From: Candidatus Anaerobiospirillum merdipullorum
Lineage (GTDB): Bacteria > Pseudomonadota > Gammaproteobacteria > Enterobacterales > Succinivibrionaceae
Length of the DNA: 55,480 bases
Assembly: GCA_018883895.1 (NCBI GenBank)
Contig: JAHLFG010000054.1
Location: 1 to 55,480, forward strand
Direction: 5' to 3'
In this document: positions 28,209-37,814 of the stretch, one piece after another
How the letters are laid out: the number at the start of each line of letters is the position of its first letter
Position numbering within the stretch: position 1 is the stretch's first letter
Program-made: the position numbers and the translations under genes
The notes under the pieces: model-generated
What the model was told of the DNA's origin: nothing
Database searches by the model: none
What the model saw: only the letters and a program-made list of their open reading frames with translations

Positions 28209-28784
28209 ATAACAAGCTCTTAGAAAATTATTTGTTTAAGTAAAAACAACGTGCCGCATCGGGCTTCACTGCAAAAAATCAAATCAAGGCCAAATGCGGT
28301 AGGGCGTAATGTGACGTGCATGCTAACAAGACAAAAAAAACAATACCTGGCTTTTATTTTATCAAGGATAATATTTATCCTATATTTATCTATAGTTAAT
28401 AAGATATATAAGATAATTTGGATCTTGCTTAATTTGTACGCAGACTTATTTTTGACCATGCCTTCAGCGCGGGGGGCTATCTAAATCCTGGGCTTGGTGG
28501 GATAGTCATTGCGCTTGGGAAATTTGGGACGCCAATCATTGCTAGGCAGGCAAGATAGCCTTCAGGGGAACTGCCTTTAGCCGGCAGATGCCAATATATT
28601 GCTAGCACTCATGGCAAAATCGTGGCTGGCTTACCCTGCAGCACGCAGTAGGTAGAGCTTACGGCTTGGCCATAAATTTGCCCGGAGATGGGGCGCAAGT
28701 TAAGTTGCAGGCGCGTAAGTGTGGTGGGGGTAATGCAAGCCCGGGCTTATCCCGGGCGCGGTGGTGGTAAAAAGCGCTCTTACT
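28209..28784. other. Gene-poor region upstream of the autotransporter
   Basis: The 576 bases must contain the autotransporter promoter on the minus strand, in an AT-rich part (28330-28450), but I could not assign -10/-35 boxes. The two overlapping open frames of under 80 codons (28220-28459 minus, 28251-28484 plus) have no family resemblance. Between about 28735 and 28498 on the minus strand one frame, broken by a single TGA, reads like coding sequence (LNLRPISGQIYGQAVSST) and may be a gene remnant. A hairpin GCCCGGG/CCCGGGC (28739-28757) follows the flavodoxin gene. Confidence 0.4.
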
Positions 28785-29294
28785 TTAGAGGCCAAAGGCC
28801 GGGCGCAATAATTTGCACCATTCTTTAATGCGGCTGTCAGTCAGCTCAGCTTGATTATCTTCATCAATGGCCAGGCCGACGAAATGATCGTGATCCAGCA
28901 GGGGTAACGGCGAGGTGAAATCATAGCCGGCAGTTGGCCAGAAGCCGACAAAGGTTGCGCCGCGGAATTGGAAGGTCTCATAGAGCATACCCATACCATC
29001 AAGGAAGGTATCGGGGTAACCTACCTGATCGCCCGTGCCAAAGAGGGCGACTACCTTACCGGTAAAGTCCATCGCTGCGAGCTTGGGCATAAAGTTATCC
29101 CAATCTTCCTGCAACTCACCAATACTCCAGGTCGAAGTACCGATGATAAGTTTGTTGTAATTACTCATCTGCTCGCCATCACAACAGATATTGTGCAGAT
29201 CGACATGCTCATCTCCCAGCTCGTGGGCGATCTTTTGGGCGACTAGGCCCGTCACTCCGGTATAGGTGCCGTAAAACAGACCAATTTTATCCAT
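28785..29294 (-). CDS. Flavodoxin
   Basis: A 169-residue FMN-binding electron carrier of the long-chain type. The phosphate loop is GTYTGVTGLVAQKI near the N-terminus. The two isoalloxazine-flanking loops are recognisable as GTSTWSIGELQEDWDNF and GTGDQVGYPDTFLDGMG. Long-chain flavodoxins serve pyruvate:flavodoxin oxidoreductase and similar low-potential enzymes, fitting an anaerobic lifestyle, but the partner here is not in the window. It diverges from the unrecognised gene at 29515; the shared 220-base gap contains both promoters, which I could not assign. Confidence 0.94.
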   Translation of the reverse strand: MDKIGLFYGTYTGVTGLVAQKIAHELGDEHVDLHNICCDGEQMSNYNKLIIGTSTWSIGELQEDWDNFMPKLAAMDFTGKVVALFGTGDQVGYPDTFLDGMGMLYETFQFRGATFVGFWPTAGYDFTSPLPLLDHDHFVGLAIDEDNQAELTDSRIKEWCKLLRPAFGL

Positions 29295-29514
29295 GATTAT
29301 TAGCTCGCTGTGCGTAAAGAAACGTTAACGTAATGGTGCGTATTCTAATGAAAAAGTCGCTTGCTTACAGGCAAGGTGCAAAGTTTTCTCGAAAACGTCG
29401 CCTTAAAACTCATAAATTGTGCACCGCGGCGCTTTTTTGCCTTAGCTGATAAAAATAGGCGTTTTACCGTGGGTATGGCCTGCTATGCTGTGCTCAATTA
29501 ATGAGGAGATAGTT

Positions 29515-30654
29515 ATGGCAGATTTCATTGTCAATGAAGCCAATTTTGTCATCGATATGGACGATGGCATTAAGGATGATTGGTTAGTCCCGGGGCAACA
29601 TTTGCCCAATGGGAGCTGTATTGAAGTGCAAATTGATAGAGCCGATAATTTTCAGCTCTATGAAGTCACTGATGGGGCGGTGCAAATTTTGGCAGTAAGT
29701 CAGGCGCTAAAAGAACGCTGGTGTACCGAAGGTTACCTCCCGCCGTCAGCCTTTATGACGGTAGAGGGGACGCTAGGTCCGGTGGAGGTTTTGGTATCAC
29801 CTGCAAATTTGGTGCTTGGACGCATCACCGAGCTGCGTGCCTATGGCAGTTTACGCTATGCGCTCAATGTGGCCGCGGCCCTGGAAAATGCGCGGCGCTT
29901 AAATCCACAAGTGACTTTACGCGATGGCATTTATTGTGAGCTCTATGCCACGGTCCTGCCCACTTTCAGCAAGACGCGGGAAGTATGCGATCGCGCGCTG
30001 TTTTTAAATGTGCTCTCCCCTGACCGCAGTGAAGATCTTTCCACGCGCGCAGACATGAGTCCGTCAGAGCTCAATCCTTATGTGGTGAAGGCAGATCTGC
30101 AGGCAAGAGGCTTTGCTTTAGGCAAGCTAGAGCCTTTCTTTATGTCAGGTGAGGTGGTTCAAGCGCAGGGTTTTGATAGCAGTTTAACCATCGCAGGTTG
30201 CGTCTGCATGGGCGAGCATTATCAGGTCTATGCCTGCAGTGGGGAAGATTATCTCTTGCTCCTTGAGCCTGAATTTGCCGCCTCTTTGTGTAAGCGCGGA
30301 CTCTTGGCCGTCCATGAGCTTTTAAATGTGCGGGTAGATTTTGGGGTCTGGCGCGCGCTTATTTTATCTAAGCGTTATGCCTTAGAGCGCCTGGATGATA
30401 GACATTTTGGTCTTACGGACAGTACGGCTGTGGCACTTGCTCTGGCAATGGCGCGCACCCGCGCAGCGATGGCGGAGGTTTCGCTTTACCATGGGCTGTA
30501 TTGCGCCCAATTGGGGGTAATTTTAAGTGATGTGCCGCAGTCTGATGAGGGCGATGATGCGGCGCTTTACCTGCAGATTTTAGCCCAAGGTCCTTTTGCC
30601 CATGCACCCTTTGATACGCTACAGTTAAACCTTTTGCCAAGGCTTTTGGCCTAA
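29515..30654 (+). CDS. Unrecognised 379-residue protein with two related halves
   Basis: I do not recognise the family. There is no signal peptide, membrane helix or catalytic motif, so a soluble cytosolic protein is likely. The frame is open from 29485, but the ATG at 29515 follows AGGAG at ideal distance. The halves appear to be an internal duplication. FQLYEVTDG...VLGRITEL...LRYALNVAAALENARR...LRDGIYCELYATVLP...CDRALFLNVLSP in the first matches YQVYACSGE...ALERLDDR...VALALAMARTRAAM...LYHGLYCAQLGVILS...DAALYLQILAQGP in the second, in the same order. The repeat unit is about 170-180 residues. It diverges from the flavodoxin gene and ends at a strong terminator. No function can be assigned. 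Confidence 0.8.
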   Translation: MADFIVNEANFVIDMDDGIKDDWLVPGQHLPNGSCIEVQIDRADNFQLYEVTDGAVQILAVSQALKERWCTEGYLPPSAFMTVEGTLGPVEVLVSPANLVLGRITELRAYGSLRYALNVAAALENARRLNPQVTLRDGIYCELYATVLPTFSKTREVCDRALFLNVLSPDRSEDLSTRADMSPSELNPYVVKADLQARGFALGKLEPFFMSGEVVQAQGFDSSLTIAGCVCMGEHYQVYACSGEDYLLLLEPEFAASLCKRGLLAVHELLNVRVDFGVWRALILSKRYALERLDDRHFGLTDSTAVALALAMARTRAAMAEVSLYHGLYCAQLGVILSDVPQSDEGDDAALYLQILAQGPFAHAPFDTLQLNLLPRLLA

Positions 30655-30680
30655 AGCTGACGTTCACATTAAGGCAAGAA

Positions 30681-30707
30681 AAATCCCCGGCTTGACCGGG
30701 GATTTTT
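30681..30707. terminator. Bidirectional terminator
   Basis: A perfect 10-bp stem AAATCCCCGG/CCGGGGATTT with loop CTTGA, T-rich after the stem on both strands. It serves the plus-strand gene ending at 30654 and the minus-strand acrB ending at 30732. Confidence 0.88.
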
Positions 30708-30731
30708 AATATCAGGCTTTAAGTTTAGGCT

Positions 30732-33700
30732 TTAAGCCGAAGGTCCAGATTTATGCTCTCGCTCGGTATCGGCAGCCGCTAAGGCAGCCAATTCAGCCTC
30801 ACGTTGCTTCTTGAGCTCACGTAACTTAGCCGCTTGATCGGCTTGCTTCTTCTTTTGCTCAATCGGCACATACTTGGTGAAGTTGCGCATGATGAGGACG
30901 AAGAACACCGGTACGAAGAAAATGGCCAGCACGGTGGCAGATAACATACCGCCAATCACGCAGATACCAATTTCATTACGACCGGCGGCACCGGCACCGG
31001 AGCTGACGGCCAGCGGTAACACACCTAAGATGAAGGCCGCTGAGGTCATTAAAATCGGGCGCAGTCTAATCTTGGCCGCTTCCACCACTGCCTCAGACAA
31101 GCGCGCACCTTTGTCGTACAAGTCCTTGGCAAATTCCACAATCAAGATGGCGTTCTTGGCCGATAGACCTACCGTGGTAAGTAGACCTACTTGGAAGTAC
31201 ACGTCATTACGTAGCACGGTCTGTACTGGCACATATTGCGTAATAAAGGCCGCTAAAATAGCGCCGATAATACCAAGCGGCAACACCATGATGACGGCAA
31301 ACGGAATGGACCAGGATTCATACAAGGCCGCAAGCGATAAGAACACGATCAAGATGGAGACCGCATACAGCATCGGGGCTTGCTGACCGGACAGTTTTTC
31401 CTGATAGGAAATACCGGTCCAGGAAATACCAAAGCCCGGCGGCAGTATTTCGGCGGCAATGCGCTCCATTTCTTCCATGGCCTGACCGGTGGAAATGCCC
31501 GGTGCCGGCGCACCTTGAATGTTCATGGCACCCACGCCGTTATAGCGCTCCAAACGCGGCGAACCATAGGTCCAGGACGTGGTGGCAAAGGCCGAGAAGG
31601 GCACCATTTCGCCATCGGCATTACGCACATACCACTTGTTGAGGTCAACCTCAGTCATACGAGCAGAGGCTTCAGCTTGCAGATAAACCTTCTTGACGCG
31701 CTCACGCTCAATGAAGTTATCGATATAAGCAGAACCCCAGGCCACAGACAGGGTATTGTTGATATCACTAATCGACAAGCCTAAGGCTAAGGCCTTTTCG
31801 TAGTCTAAGTTGAGCTTAAACTGCGGGGTATCGTCCATACCATTGGCACGTACCTGCATCAAAAGCGGGGATTGCTGTGCGGCATAGACATAGTCCTGAC
31901 GAACCTTAGTTAACATCTCATGGCCAGCACCGCCATTATCCTGCACGTACATATCAAAGCCGGTAGCGGTACCCAATTCCGGAATGGCCGGCACGTTAAA
32001 GGCATAGGCCAAACCTTCACGAATACCTAGTAGCGGCATATAAGCACGATTGGAAATGGCATCGGCATGTTGATCGCTGCGCGTACGCTCTGCCCAATCC
32101 TTCAGACGAATGAAGGCCAAGCCGGCATTTTGCCCGGAGCCGGCAAAGGAGAAGCCGGTGACGGTCATCACCGAGGCGGTATTTTCGGCCTCATCATTTA
32201 AGAAGTAATTGGCAAGCTTAGTTAAAGCCGTATCGGTCTTTTCTACCGTGGAGCCGGCAGGCAAGTTCACCATGGCAAGGAGCACGCCTTGATCTTCCGA
32301 GGGCAAGAAGGCCGACGGAATTTGTATAAAGAGCGCCCCTAAGGCCACGCAAATGCCGATATAGTAGGCCATCTCACGTTTGATGCGGCGAATAACCACA
32401 TTGACGTGACGTTGATAGGCCATAGCCATCTTGCTATAGCCCTTATTAAAGAGCTCAAAGAACTTGGTTAACGGCAGTAAGAGCTTGGACTGTACCGCGC
32501 CTAAGGAGGCTACCAGTTTATTGCGCTTTTTATTAGGCTCTTGCTCCTTGCGGCGCAACATGGTGGCGCACAGGGCCGGGGTTAAAATCAAGGCAATTAA
32601 CACCGACAGCACCATGGCCGAAACGATGGTAATGGAGAACTGACGGTAAATCACACCGGTCGAGCCACCAAAGAAGGCCATCGGCACGAATACGGCAGAC
32701 AGCACCAGCGCAATACCAATTAAGGCGCCAGTAATCTGATTCATCGATTTTTCAGTAGCTTCTTTAGGCGGCAGATTCTCTTCTTGAATAATACGTTCGA
32801 CGTTTTCCACCACCACGATGGCGTCGTCTACCAATAGACCGATGGCTAGCACCAGACCGAACATGGTAAGCGTATTAATCGAGAAGCCTAACATCGACAT
32901 GATGGCGAAAGTACCGAGCAATACTACCGGCACCGTAATTGACGGAATGAGCGTGGCGCGGAAGTTTTGCAAGAACACATACATAATGAGCACCACCAAG
33001 ATAATGGCCTCAATTAAGGTATGGAACACCTCATTGATAGACACCTTAATAAAGTCGGTGGTGTCAAACGGGTAGACCACATCGATCCACTCAGGGAAGT
33101 ATTCTTGCAATTGTGCCATCAAGGCTTTGACGTTTTCGGCCGTATCCAAGGCGTTGGCGCCGGAGGCTAGACGAATAGCGATACCGGATGAGGGCATGCC
33201 ATTGTACTTACCTTGCACCTGATAGCTCTCAGAGCCCAGCTCAATGCGTGCTACGTCACGCAAGTAGACCTTAGTACCGTCGGTATTGACGCGAATTAAG
33301 ATATTGCCAAATTCCTCCGGGCTCTTTAAGCGCGACTGACCGGTAATGGAATAGGAATATTGCTGCCCGGGAACAGCCGGCGTACCACCTAAGGAGCCGT
33401 AGGTTACCTGAGCGTTTTGTGCGGTAATGGCGGCGGTAACTTCATTGACGGTGACGCGCAGATTGTTGAGCTTTTCCGGTTCCAACCAAATACGCATGGC
33501 GTACTCAGAACCAAAGACCATCAAGTCGCCCACGCCTTGCACACGGGCCATCGGCTCGCGGATATTGGCATAGATGTAATCGGACAAGTCAGCATTGGTA
33601 TGCTCACCGTCATTGGCAATTAAACCTACCACCATTAAGAAGGCGTTGGTGGACTTGGTGACGTCCACACCGTTGGACTGCACTACATCTGGCAACTGCG

Positions 33701-34046
33701 ACTGCGTCTGCTGTAACTTATTTTGCACCTGCACCTGCGCAATATCCGGGTTGGTGCCCGGCTCGAAGGTGATGGTAATGTCAGAGTTACCATAGGAGTC
33801 AGAAGTGGCTGACATGTACATATAATTGTCCAGGCCAGTCATATTCTGCTCAATGATCTGCGTTACCGTACGTTCCACCGTGGTCGCGTCAGCACCAGCA
33901 TAGGAGGCGCGCACCGACACTGAAGGCGGCGCAATCGTCGGGTACTGTGCTACTGGCAAGGTCATCACCGCCAGCGCACCGGCGAGCATGATGACAATGG
34001 CGATCACCCAGGCGAAAATCGGGCGATTAATAAAGAAACGAGCCAT
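30732..34046 (-). CDS. acrB: RND multidrug efflux pump inner-membrane transporter (AcrB-like)
   Basis: An HAE1-type RND pump, 1104 residues (E. coli AcrB 1049). The N-terminal [17 protein letters not shown], the TM4 proton-relay aspartates ([16 protein letters not shown]) and the TM10 lysine ([15 protein letters not shown]) are all present, as is the porter-domain start [14 protein letters not shown]. The extra length is largely a C-terminal cytoplasmic tail of about 50 residues after [12 protein letters not shown], rich in Lys/Glu/Ala/Gln and probably helical. It is co-transcribed with acrA (2-base gap). The outer-membrane partner TolC is not in this window. Confidence 0.95.
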   Translation of the reverse strand: MARFFINRPIFAWVIAIVIMLAGALAVMTLPVAQYPTIAPPSVSVRASYAGADATTVERTVTQIIEQNMTGLDNYMYMSATSDSYGNSDITITFEPGTNPDIAQVQVQNKLQQTQSQLPDVVQSNGVDVTKSTNAFLMVVGLIANDGEHTNADLSDYIYANIREPMARVQGVGDLMVFGSEYAMRIWLEPEKLNNLRVTVNEVTAAITAQNAQVTYGSLGGTPAVPGQQYSYSITGQSRLKSPEEFGNILIRVNTDGTKVYLRDVARIELGSESYQVQGKYNGMPSSGIAIRLASGANALDTAENVKALMAQLQEYFPEWIDVVYPFDTTDFIKVSINEVFHTLIEAIILVVLIMYVFLQNFRATLIPSITVPVVLLGTFAIMSMLGFSINTLTMFGLVLAIGLLVDDAIVVVENVERIIQEENLPPKEATEKSMNQITGALIGIALVLSAVFVPMAFFGGSTGVIYRQFSITIVSAMVLSVLIALILTPALCATMLRRKEQEPNKKRNKLVASLGAVQSKLLLPLTKFFELFNKGYSKMAMAYQRHVNVVIRRIKREMAYYIGICVALGALFIQIPSAFLPSEDQGVLLAMVNLPAGSTVEKTDTALTKLANYFLNDEAENTASVMTVTGFSFAGSGQNAGLAFIRLKDWAERTRSDQHADAISNRAYMPLLGIREGLAYAFNVPAIPELGTATGFDMYVQDNGGAGHEMLTKVRQDYVYAAQQSPLLMQVRANGMDDTPQFKLNLDYEKALALGLSISDINNTLSVAWGSAYIDNFIERERVKKVYLQAEASARMTEVDLNKWYVRNADGEMVPFSAFATTSWTYGSPRLERYNGVGAMNIQGAPAPGISTGQAMEEMERIAAEILPPGFGISWTGISYQEKLSGQQAPMLYAVSILIVFLSLAALYESWSIPFAVIMVLPLGIIGAILAAFITQYVPVQTVLRNDVYFQVGLLTTVGLSAKNAILIVEFAKDLYDKGARLSEAVVEAAKIRLRPILMTSAAFILGVLPLAVSSGAGAAGRNEIGICVIGGMLSATVLAIFFVPVFFVLIMRNFTKYVPIEQKKKQADQAAKLRELKKQREAELAALAAADTEREHKSGPSA

Positions 34047-34048
34047 GG

Positions 34049-35251
34049 TTATTGTCCTTGCTGTGCGTTGTCCTGTGCAGGACTACCTTCAGCAGCCTCA
34101 GCGGTATCGGGTAAATCCACGATTGACACCAAGGTTCCGGAGCGCAGTTTCTGCAGATTGGAAGTGGCGACCTTTTCGCCCGGCTTAAGTCCATCGATGA
34201 CCACAAAGTACTTGTCGTAATTCGTGCCAATCTTTACATTACGGCGCTGTACCTTGTTGTCACTATCCACCACCATCACATAGCTGACGCCGGCGGCCTC
34301 ACGGGTCACGGCGTTTTGATCCACGATGACGGCGTTAGGGATCACACCTTCATTGATGTCACCGCGCAAGAACATGCCCGGAAGCAGGACTTGCTTGGGG
34401 TTAGGTACAATGGCACGTAAGTTCACCATGCCGGTGGTTTCATCGACGGAGACTTCCGAGAACTCTAAGGTACCCTGATAGGGGTATTTTTCGCCATTGG
34501 AGTAATAGATATCGACAGTGGCCTTGCCATCGACCATTTTAAATTGGCCATGCTCCATCGCATCGCGCATCTGTAAGTGGGCCTCGACGGATTGACCTAA
34601 GTCGACATACATCGGATCTAATTGCTGAATGGTGGTCAGCGGCTCGGCTTGTTGGGCGGAGACTAAGGCACCTTCAGTGACGTTAGAGCGCGAAATGCGG
34701 CCGGAAATCGGCGCATAGACCTTGGTATAGGCCAAATTGATTTCCGCCGTTTGCACGGCAGCTTCGGCCTGCTCAACGGTAGCGGCCGCCTGCAGATAGG
34801 TGGCATTGGCATCGTCATAATCCTGACGGCTGACGGCATTGCGGCTTAACAGTGCCCGATAGCGATCGGCACGCAATTTAGCGGCATGCAAGTTAGCCTT
34901 GGCGGAGGATAACGAAGCCTTGGCGCTATCGTATTGGGCTTGATAGATAGCCGGATCAATTTGATAAAGCTGCGTTCCCTCTTCGATATTGGCGCCCTCA
35001 GTAAAGAGGCGCTTTTGGATTACCCCGCTCACCTGCGGACGGACTTCGGCGCGGCGGGTAGAGTTGGCACGGCCGGTTAAACGTGATACCACGGGTACAT
35101 CGGCGGTGCTGACGGTATAAACGTCAATAGGCAAGGCCGCTGCCTGCGTCGGGGCTGCTTCCTTTTCACAGGCAGAAAGTAGGAGCACGGCACCCACGGT
35201 GGCGCTCAACACGCTTAATTTCGATTTTTTTACTTTATCTAACAAAAACAT
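34049..35251 (-). CDS. acrA: RND efflux periplasmic adaptor lipoprotein (AcrA-like)
   Basis: A 400-residue membrane fusion protein linking AcrB to an outer-membrane channel. It begins with a lipoprotein signal with lipobox LLSACEKE, then the barrel-sandwich/lipoyl half-motifs ([29 protein letters not shown] and [16 protein letters not shown]) around an alpha-helical hairpin rich in Ala. The C-terminal beta-barrel (PGMFLRGDI) follows. First gene of acrAB, transcribed divergently from acrR with a palindromic operator between. Confidence 0.95.
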   Translation of the reverse strand: MFLLDKVKKSKLSVLSATVGAVLLLSACEKEAAPTQAAALPIDVYTVSTADVPVVSRLTGRANSTRRAEVRPQVSGVIQKRLFTEGANIEEGTQLYQIDPAIYQAQYDSAKASLSSAKANLHAAKLRADRYRALLSRNAVSRQDYDDANATYLQAAATVEQAEAAVQTAEINLAYTKVYAPISGRISRSNVTEGALVSAQQAEPLTTIQQLDPMYVDLGQSVEAHLQMRDAMEHGQFKMVDGKATVDIYYSNGEKYPYQGTLEFSEVSVDETTGMVNLRAIVPNPKQVLLPGMFLRGDINEGVIPNAVIVDQNAVTREAAGVSYVMVVDSDNKVQRRNVKIGTNYDKYFVVIDGLKPGEKVATSNLQKLRSGTLVSIVDLPDTAEAAEGSPAQDNAQQGQ

Positions 35252-35350
35252 AAGTGGTTACCTTATCTAACTTATGCCTAAACTTAACTGTCAGTTAGGT
35301 TGATTTCTGACTAAAGCCACGCTATTTTAACGCAAAAATTAATGATACGT

Positions 35351-35374
35351 ACATACCTGTCTGTATGTTATAAT
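35351..35374. promoter_or_regulatory. AcrR operator overlapping the acrR promoter
   Basis: ACATAC (35351-35356), a 6-base spacer and GTATGT (35363-35368) form a perfect inverted repeat. The next six bases, TATAAT (35369-35374), are a consensus -10 for acrR. The arm sequences closely resemble the known E. coli AcrR operator core (ACATACATTTGTGAATGTATGT). Binding here would block acrR directly and also sit upstream of the divergent acrAB start. Confidence 0.8.
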
Positions 35375-35448
35375 TTGCCCGCTCCAATGTAGGGAGCAAG
35401 ATCTTGCGCACATATGCTGTATTCATTATTAGGATTAAGGATTGCGCC

Positions 35449-36093
35449 ATGCCCAAGAGAACTCATGAAGCGGCAATGAGAACCAAACAGATTATCTTAG
35501 ACGCTGCCTTTAGTTTATTTTCGGAAAAAGGCTACGACAAAACCTCGCTATCTGATGTGGCCCGCCGGGCCGGGGTGACGCGCGGTGCCATCTATTGGCA
35601 CTTTGAGGATAAGGGTGAGCTTTTATGTGCGCTGTGTAAGGAACTTGCCGACAAGTATAATTTAGTGAATAACCTCGAGCGCGCGGCCAATCCGGAGGAA
35701 GAAGATCCTTTAGGACAATTAAAGCGCTGGGTGCTCTTGCATACCTCAGCCGAAGCGGCCATCTTTTTTTCCTCCGAGTTTGCCAAAATCCTCCGATCGA
35801 TTTTCTACACCAATAATGAATCTTTAGACTCGCTACGTGAGCGCGTGATGGAGCTTATCTACGAGCGCAATCAATTGCTCAGTGCCGCCATTCGCAATGC
35901 CATCAATCACAAGCAATTGCCGGCAGATTTAGATATTGAACTTGCCTGTTATTGCATTGCCGATCTCTTGGTGGGTTTTTGCAATCGCGGCAATTTAAGC
36001 TATGAAGTAGCCTCGCCAGAGGTATTGTTTACGCGGCTTATCAATGCCTTGTTTGCCAATTTGCATCAATTGCGCCGCGACAGTTTCCGCTAA
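35449..36093 (+). CDS. acrR: TetR-family repressor of acrAB
   Basis: A 214-residue TetR/AcrR-type repressor. The N-terminal helix-turn-helix is canonical (SLSDVARRAGVTRGAIYWHF) after AFSLFSEKGYDKT. The C-terminal ligand/dimer domain is helical (ELACYCIADLLVGFCNRG). The frame is open from 35404, but the ATG at 35449 gives the AcrR-type start MPKRTHEAAMRTKQIIL and has AAGGA upstream. It is divergent from acrA and probably autoregulated through the palindrome that overlaps its own -10. It ends 1 base from the convergent yciA stop. Confidence 0.93.
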   Translation: MPKRTHEAAMRTKQIILDAAFSLFSEKGYDKTSLSDVARRAGVTRGAIYWHFEDKGELLCALCKELADKYNLVNNLERAANPEEEDPLGQLKRWVLLHTSAEAAIFFSSEFAKILRSIFYTNNESLDSLRERVMELIYERNQLLSAAIRNAINHKQLPADLDIELACYCIADLLVGFCNRGNLSYEVASPEVLFTRLINALFANLHQLRRDSFR

Positions 36094-36094
36094 T

Positions 36095-36592
36095 TTAGTC
36101 CACCTGTTTAATCGTGCCGTCGGCATTTAAGCCTACGCTGGCGGCATCAATGCCATAACGTGCCACATCATGGGCCGACTCCGGGAGCGGGCGCGGGCGG
36201 CCATTGTTATCTACCGCCACATAGACATAGGAGGCTTCGGTGACTAAATCGCGCTCGGAAATGGAGTGCTCGTAAATCTTCTTGACCCACATCTCCAAAT
36301 GAATTTTAAGCGAGGTGTGACCTATATGTACGCAACGGCCATAGCAGCAAACACAATCACCGACATTTACCGGTTTTAAAAAGGACATCGCATCGACGGC
36401 GACGGTGACGACCCGCCCTTGTGCCACTTCACGGGCTAAGATGGCACCTGCGATATCAAGTTGGGACATAATCCAACCCCCAAAGAGATCGCCTGCAGGA
36501 TTGGTATCGCCCGGCATGGCCATGGTTCTTAAGAGTAAATTCCCCACCGGGGTACGCTTGACGTTATTGGTGCTATCTTTTTCTCCTGCCAT
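36095..36592 (-). CDS. yciA: Acyl-CoA thioesterase YciA
   Basis: A 165-residue hotdog-fold thioesterase (E. coli YciA 132) that hydrolyses a broad range of acyl-CoAs. Family blocks are LLLRTMAMPGDTNPAGDLFGG, GWIMSQLDIAGAILA, VAVDAMSFLKPVNVGD and CVCCYGRCVHIGHTSL. The catalytic Asp is in the DTNPAGDLFGG segment. It carries about 30 extra C-terminal residues (HDVARYGIDAASVGLNAD...) beyond the usual PLPES-type end. It converges on acrR with one base between the stops. Confidence 0.92.
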   Translation of the reverse strand: MAGEKDSTNNVKRTPVGNLLLRTMAMPGDTNPAGDLFGGWIMSQLDIAGAILAREVAQGRVVTVAVDAMSFLKPVNVGDCVCCYGRCVHIGHTSLKIHLEMWVKKIYEHSISERDLVTEASYVYVAVDNNGRPRPLPESAHDVARYGIDAASVGLNADGTIKQVD

Positions 36593-36715
36593 TTCCCTCT
36601 CCTGTTTTACGCTAATGGTACTGCTAGGCGCTATTGTAGTAGAAAATGCCTAGCAGAAAACGCTCTATCGAGTAATACAGGCGTGCTAAGATGTGAGCAA
36701 AGAAAGGAGAGCATC

Positions 36716-37747
36716 ATGCTAACTGAAGACGAGCAACAGCGGCACTTATTGTTAGTGTCGCGCACCTTTGCCCTAACCATCCCCTTAATTAAAGGTCAAC
36801 TTGCCGACGCCATTGCCAATGCCTATTTAATTTGTCGCATTGCTGACACGATGGAGGATGATCCTAAGTTAGCGCCCGAGCAAAAAGTAAGATGGCTGCG
36901 CCGCTTTGCCTATGAGTTGGAGCATGGCTTTGCCGATGATGAAAAATTGCTGCAATTGCAAGATGCGGCGGCCGCGCAATTAAAGGACAGCGCGGTGCCT
37001 GCTGAATATGCTTTGTGCTGTGAGCTACTTAAGGTCTTGCAACGTACACGCTCTTATCCGGTTGCCGTGCAACGCATTATCGGCCACGGAGCGGCGGTCT
37101 TATCCGCGGGCATGGCCGAGCATTTATCCGGTCTTAGTGTACAAAGCCTTGATGATGTGGATGCCTATTGTTATAGCGTTGCCGGAGTGGTGGGAGAATT
37201 ACTGGCCAAACTCTTTGCTCTTTATGATCCGCAATGCCCACAGGCAAAGATCTTTACCTTGGCCGTAAGTTTTGGGGAAGGGCTACAACTTACCAATATT
37301 TTAAAAGATCGGGATACCGATGCCGCGCGCGCCGTGTCCTTTCTGCCTGCTGTACAGACGGGAAGTACACAAGAGCAATTAATTGCGCATTATTGTGCGT
37401 TGGCTCAAGGGCATTTACAGCAGGCTACTGACTTTACCTGCATGTTAAGTGGCCGCAAGCTCTATGGGGTGCGCCTTTTTTGTCTTTTGAATATTGCCAT
37501 GGCGGTCTTAACCTTAAAACGCATTGAGCGCCATCCTTTGGGCACGCAACAAGAGCTGAAGATAAGTCGGCGTACGGTCAAGATGACTTTGCTGTTATGC
37601 ACCTTGTGTGCGCGTTTTAATTTCAGCGCCCGCTTACTCTTACGCCTGCTACGCGGCAACAGCCCCTGTACGCTGCGCGATGCGGCGGAGCTTTCTCATA
37701 AGGTCTCTAAATGGGAGCAACCGCTTAATCTCTTGCCCCAACTTTAG
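36716..37747 (+). CDS. Squalene/phytoene synthase family protein
   Basis: A 343-residue head-to-head prenyl synthase of the squalene/phytoene synthase fold. Both Asp-rich Mg-diphosphate motifs are present: Asp44-Thr-Met-Glu-Asp48-Asp49 (CRIADTMEDDP), the DTxEDD form typical of squalene synthases, and NILKDRDTD (194-202). YCYSVAGVVGELL matches the conserved Y-x-Y-x-V-A-G-x-V-G segment. The ATG at 36716 follows AAAGGAGA, which favours it over the upstream in-frame ATG at 36683. No hopanoid, carotenoid or other terpenoid gene lies nearby, so the product (squalene, a dehydro-squalene or something else) is unknown. Strand and spacing suggest its own transcript. Confidence 0.85.
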   Translation: MLTEDEQQRHLLLVSRTFALTIPLIKGQLADAIANAYLICRIADTMEDDPKLAPEQKVRWLRRFAYELEHGFADDEKLLQLQDAAAAQLKDSAVPAEYALCCELLKVLQRTRSYPVAVQRIIGHGAAVLSAGMAEHLSGLSVQSLDDVDAYCYSVAGVVGELLAKLFALYDPQCPQAKIFTLAVSFGEGLQLTNILKDRDTDAARAVSFLPAVQTGSTQEQLIAHYCALAQGHLQQATDFTCMLSGRKLYGVRLFCLLNIAMAVLTLKRIERHPLGTQQELKISRRTVKMTLLLCTLCARFNFSARLLLRLLRGNSPCTLRDAAELSHKVSKWEQPLNLLPQL

Positions 37748-37814
37748 CGCTTTAAGCGGCGGTAAACTTTGCTATGATGGGCGCAACATCTTTTAGTTAA
37801 TATTTTGGTGAAAA

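Noticed and set aside
28220..28484. Overlapping frames of 77-79 codons on both strands upstream of the autotransporter
   Set aside because: Mutually overlapping, AT-driven composition and no plausible initiation signals. The DNA more likely holds the autotransporter promoter.
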